14,683 nucleotides of DNA. Origin: SAR116 cluster bacterium. GTDB taxonomy: Bacteria > Pseudomonadota > Alphaproteobacteria > Puniceispirillales > Puniceispirillaceae. Under the pieces are notes generated by a model. The model was given only the letters and a program-made list of their open reading frames with translations, was not told the origin of the DNA and made no database searches. The stretch's first letter is position 1. Each line of letters opens with the position of its first letter. Where the stretch lies: assembly GCA_002722385.1 (NCBI GenBank), contig PBLR01000025.1, positions 32,360 to 47,042 on the forward strand, read 5' to 3'. Positions 14,634 to 14,683 of this stretch are shown one piece after another. Position numbers and translations under genes: made by a program.

Positions 14634-14683
14634 TCAGCGGAGCCAGATAGGGTTGTCCATACGTTCAATCAAGGTTTGATGAT
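14634..14683 (-). CDS. Partial 3' end of a convergent gene, possibly dnaQ
   Basis: On the minus strand the frame entering from the right edge reads about 15 codons, ending in NPIWLR and a TGA whose complement is at 14634-14636. It is too short for homology-based assignment. dnaQ (DNA polymerase III epsilon subunit) commonly lies convergent to secB in alphaproteobacteria, which is the only reason for the name offered. The other two minus-strand frames have stops within this stretch, so this is the best candidate frame, but the call is inferential. Confidence 0.35.
   Translation of the reverse strand, partial: HQTLIERMDNPIWLR

Noticed and set aside
1..14683. Looked for a defence system, prophage, secretion or biosynthetic cluster, transposon ends or CRISPR repeats
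   Set aside because: All identified genes are housekeeping or conserved alphaproteobacterial families in near-standard order; no repeats of mobile-element or CRISPR type were seen.

Overview
This window is a gene-dense, ordinary-looking chromosomal segment of an alphaproteobacterium. No phage, insertion sequence, CRISPR array, rRNA or tRNA is visible. Gene content and order resemble free-living alphaproteobacteria: rdgB-hemW, LppC/LpoA-like lipoprotein divergent from rsmI-yraN-BON-gshB, and a secB-fxsA//TimA-Smr-XRE-his block. A SAR116- or Rhodospirillales-like marine lineage is plausible, but that placement is an inference from gene order and moderate GC, not proven.

Left part (1-7251). The 3' end of rdgB overlaps hemW on the plus strand. 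hemW runs tail-to-tail into, and overlaps, a minus-strand LppC-type lipoprotein gene. Divergent from it is a plus-strand cluster: rsmI, yraN, a two-BON-domain lipoprotein (DolP-like) and gshB. This is the alphaproteobacterial version of the E. coli yraLMNOP cluster, without diaA. gshB converges on a ComM/YifB-family gene that has lost the central part of its ATPase domain and also lacks a conventional start codon at the expected place.

Middle part (7283-11613). A minus-strand histidine cluster reads hisB, hisH, a GNAT acetyltransferase, hisA, hisF, hisE, hinT, with gaps of -7 to 37 bp, so it is probably one transcript. It supplies IGP dehydratase, the two subunits of IGP synthase, the ProFAR isomerase and PR-ATP pyrophosphatase. 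hisG, hisI, hisC and hisD must lie elsewhere. hinT closes the cluster, followed by an AT-rich terminator-like hairpin.

Right part (11621-14683). Upstream of hisB on the same strand lie TimA/Tim44, an Smr-domain protein and an XRE-type HTH protein (the last two overlap by 4 bp). Divergently, fxsA and secB are on the plus strand. A short open C-terminus at the right edge on the minus strand may be the end of dnaQ.

I did not find a convincing undescribed system. The observations most worth checking are the ComM gene without its P-loop region, the acetyltransferase between hisH and hisA, and a 7-bp direct repeat at 20-bp spacing just upstream of hisB.
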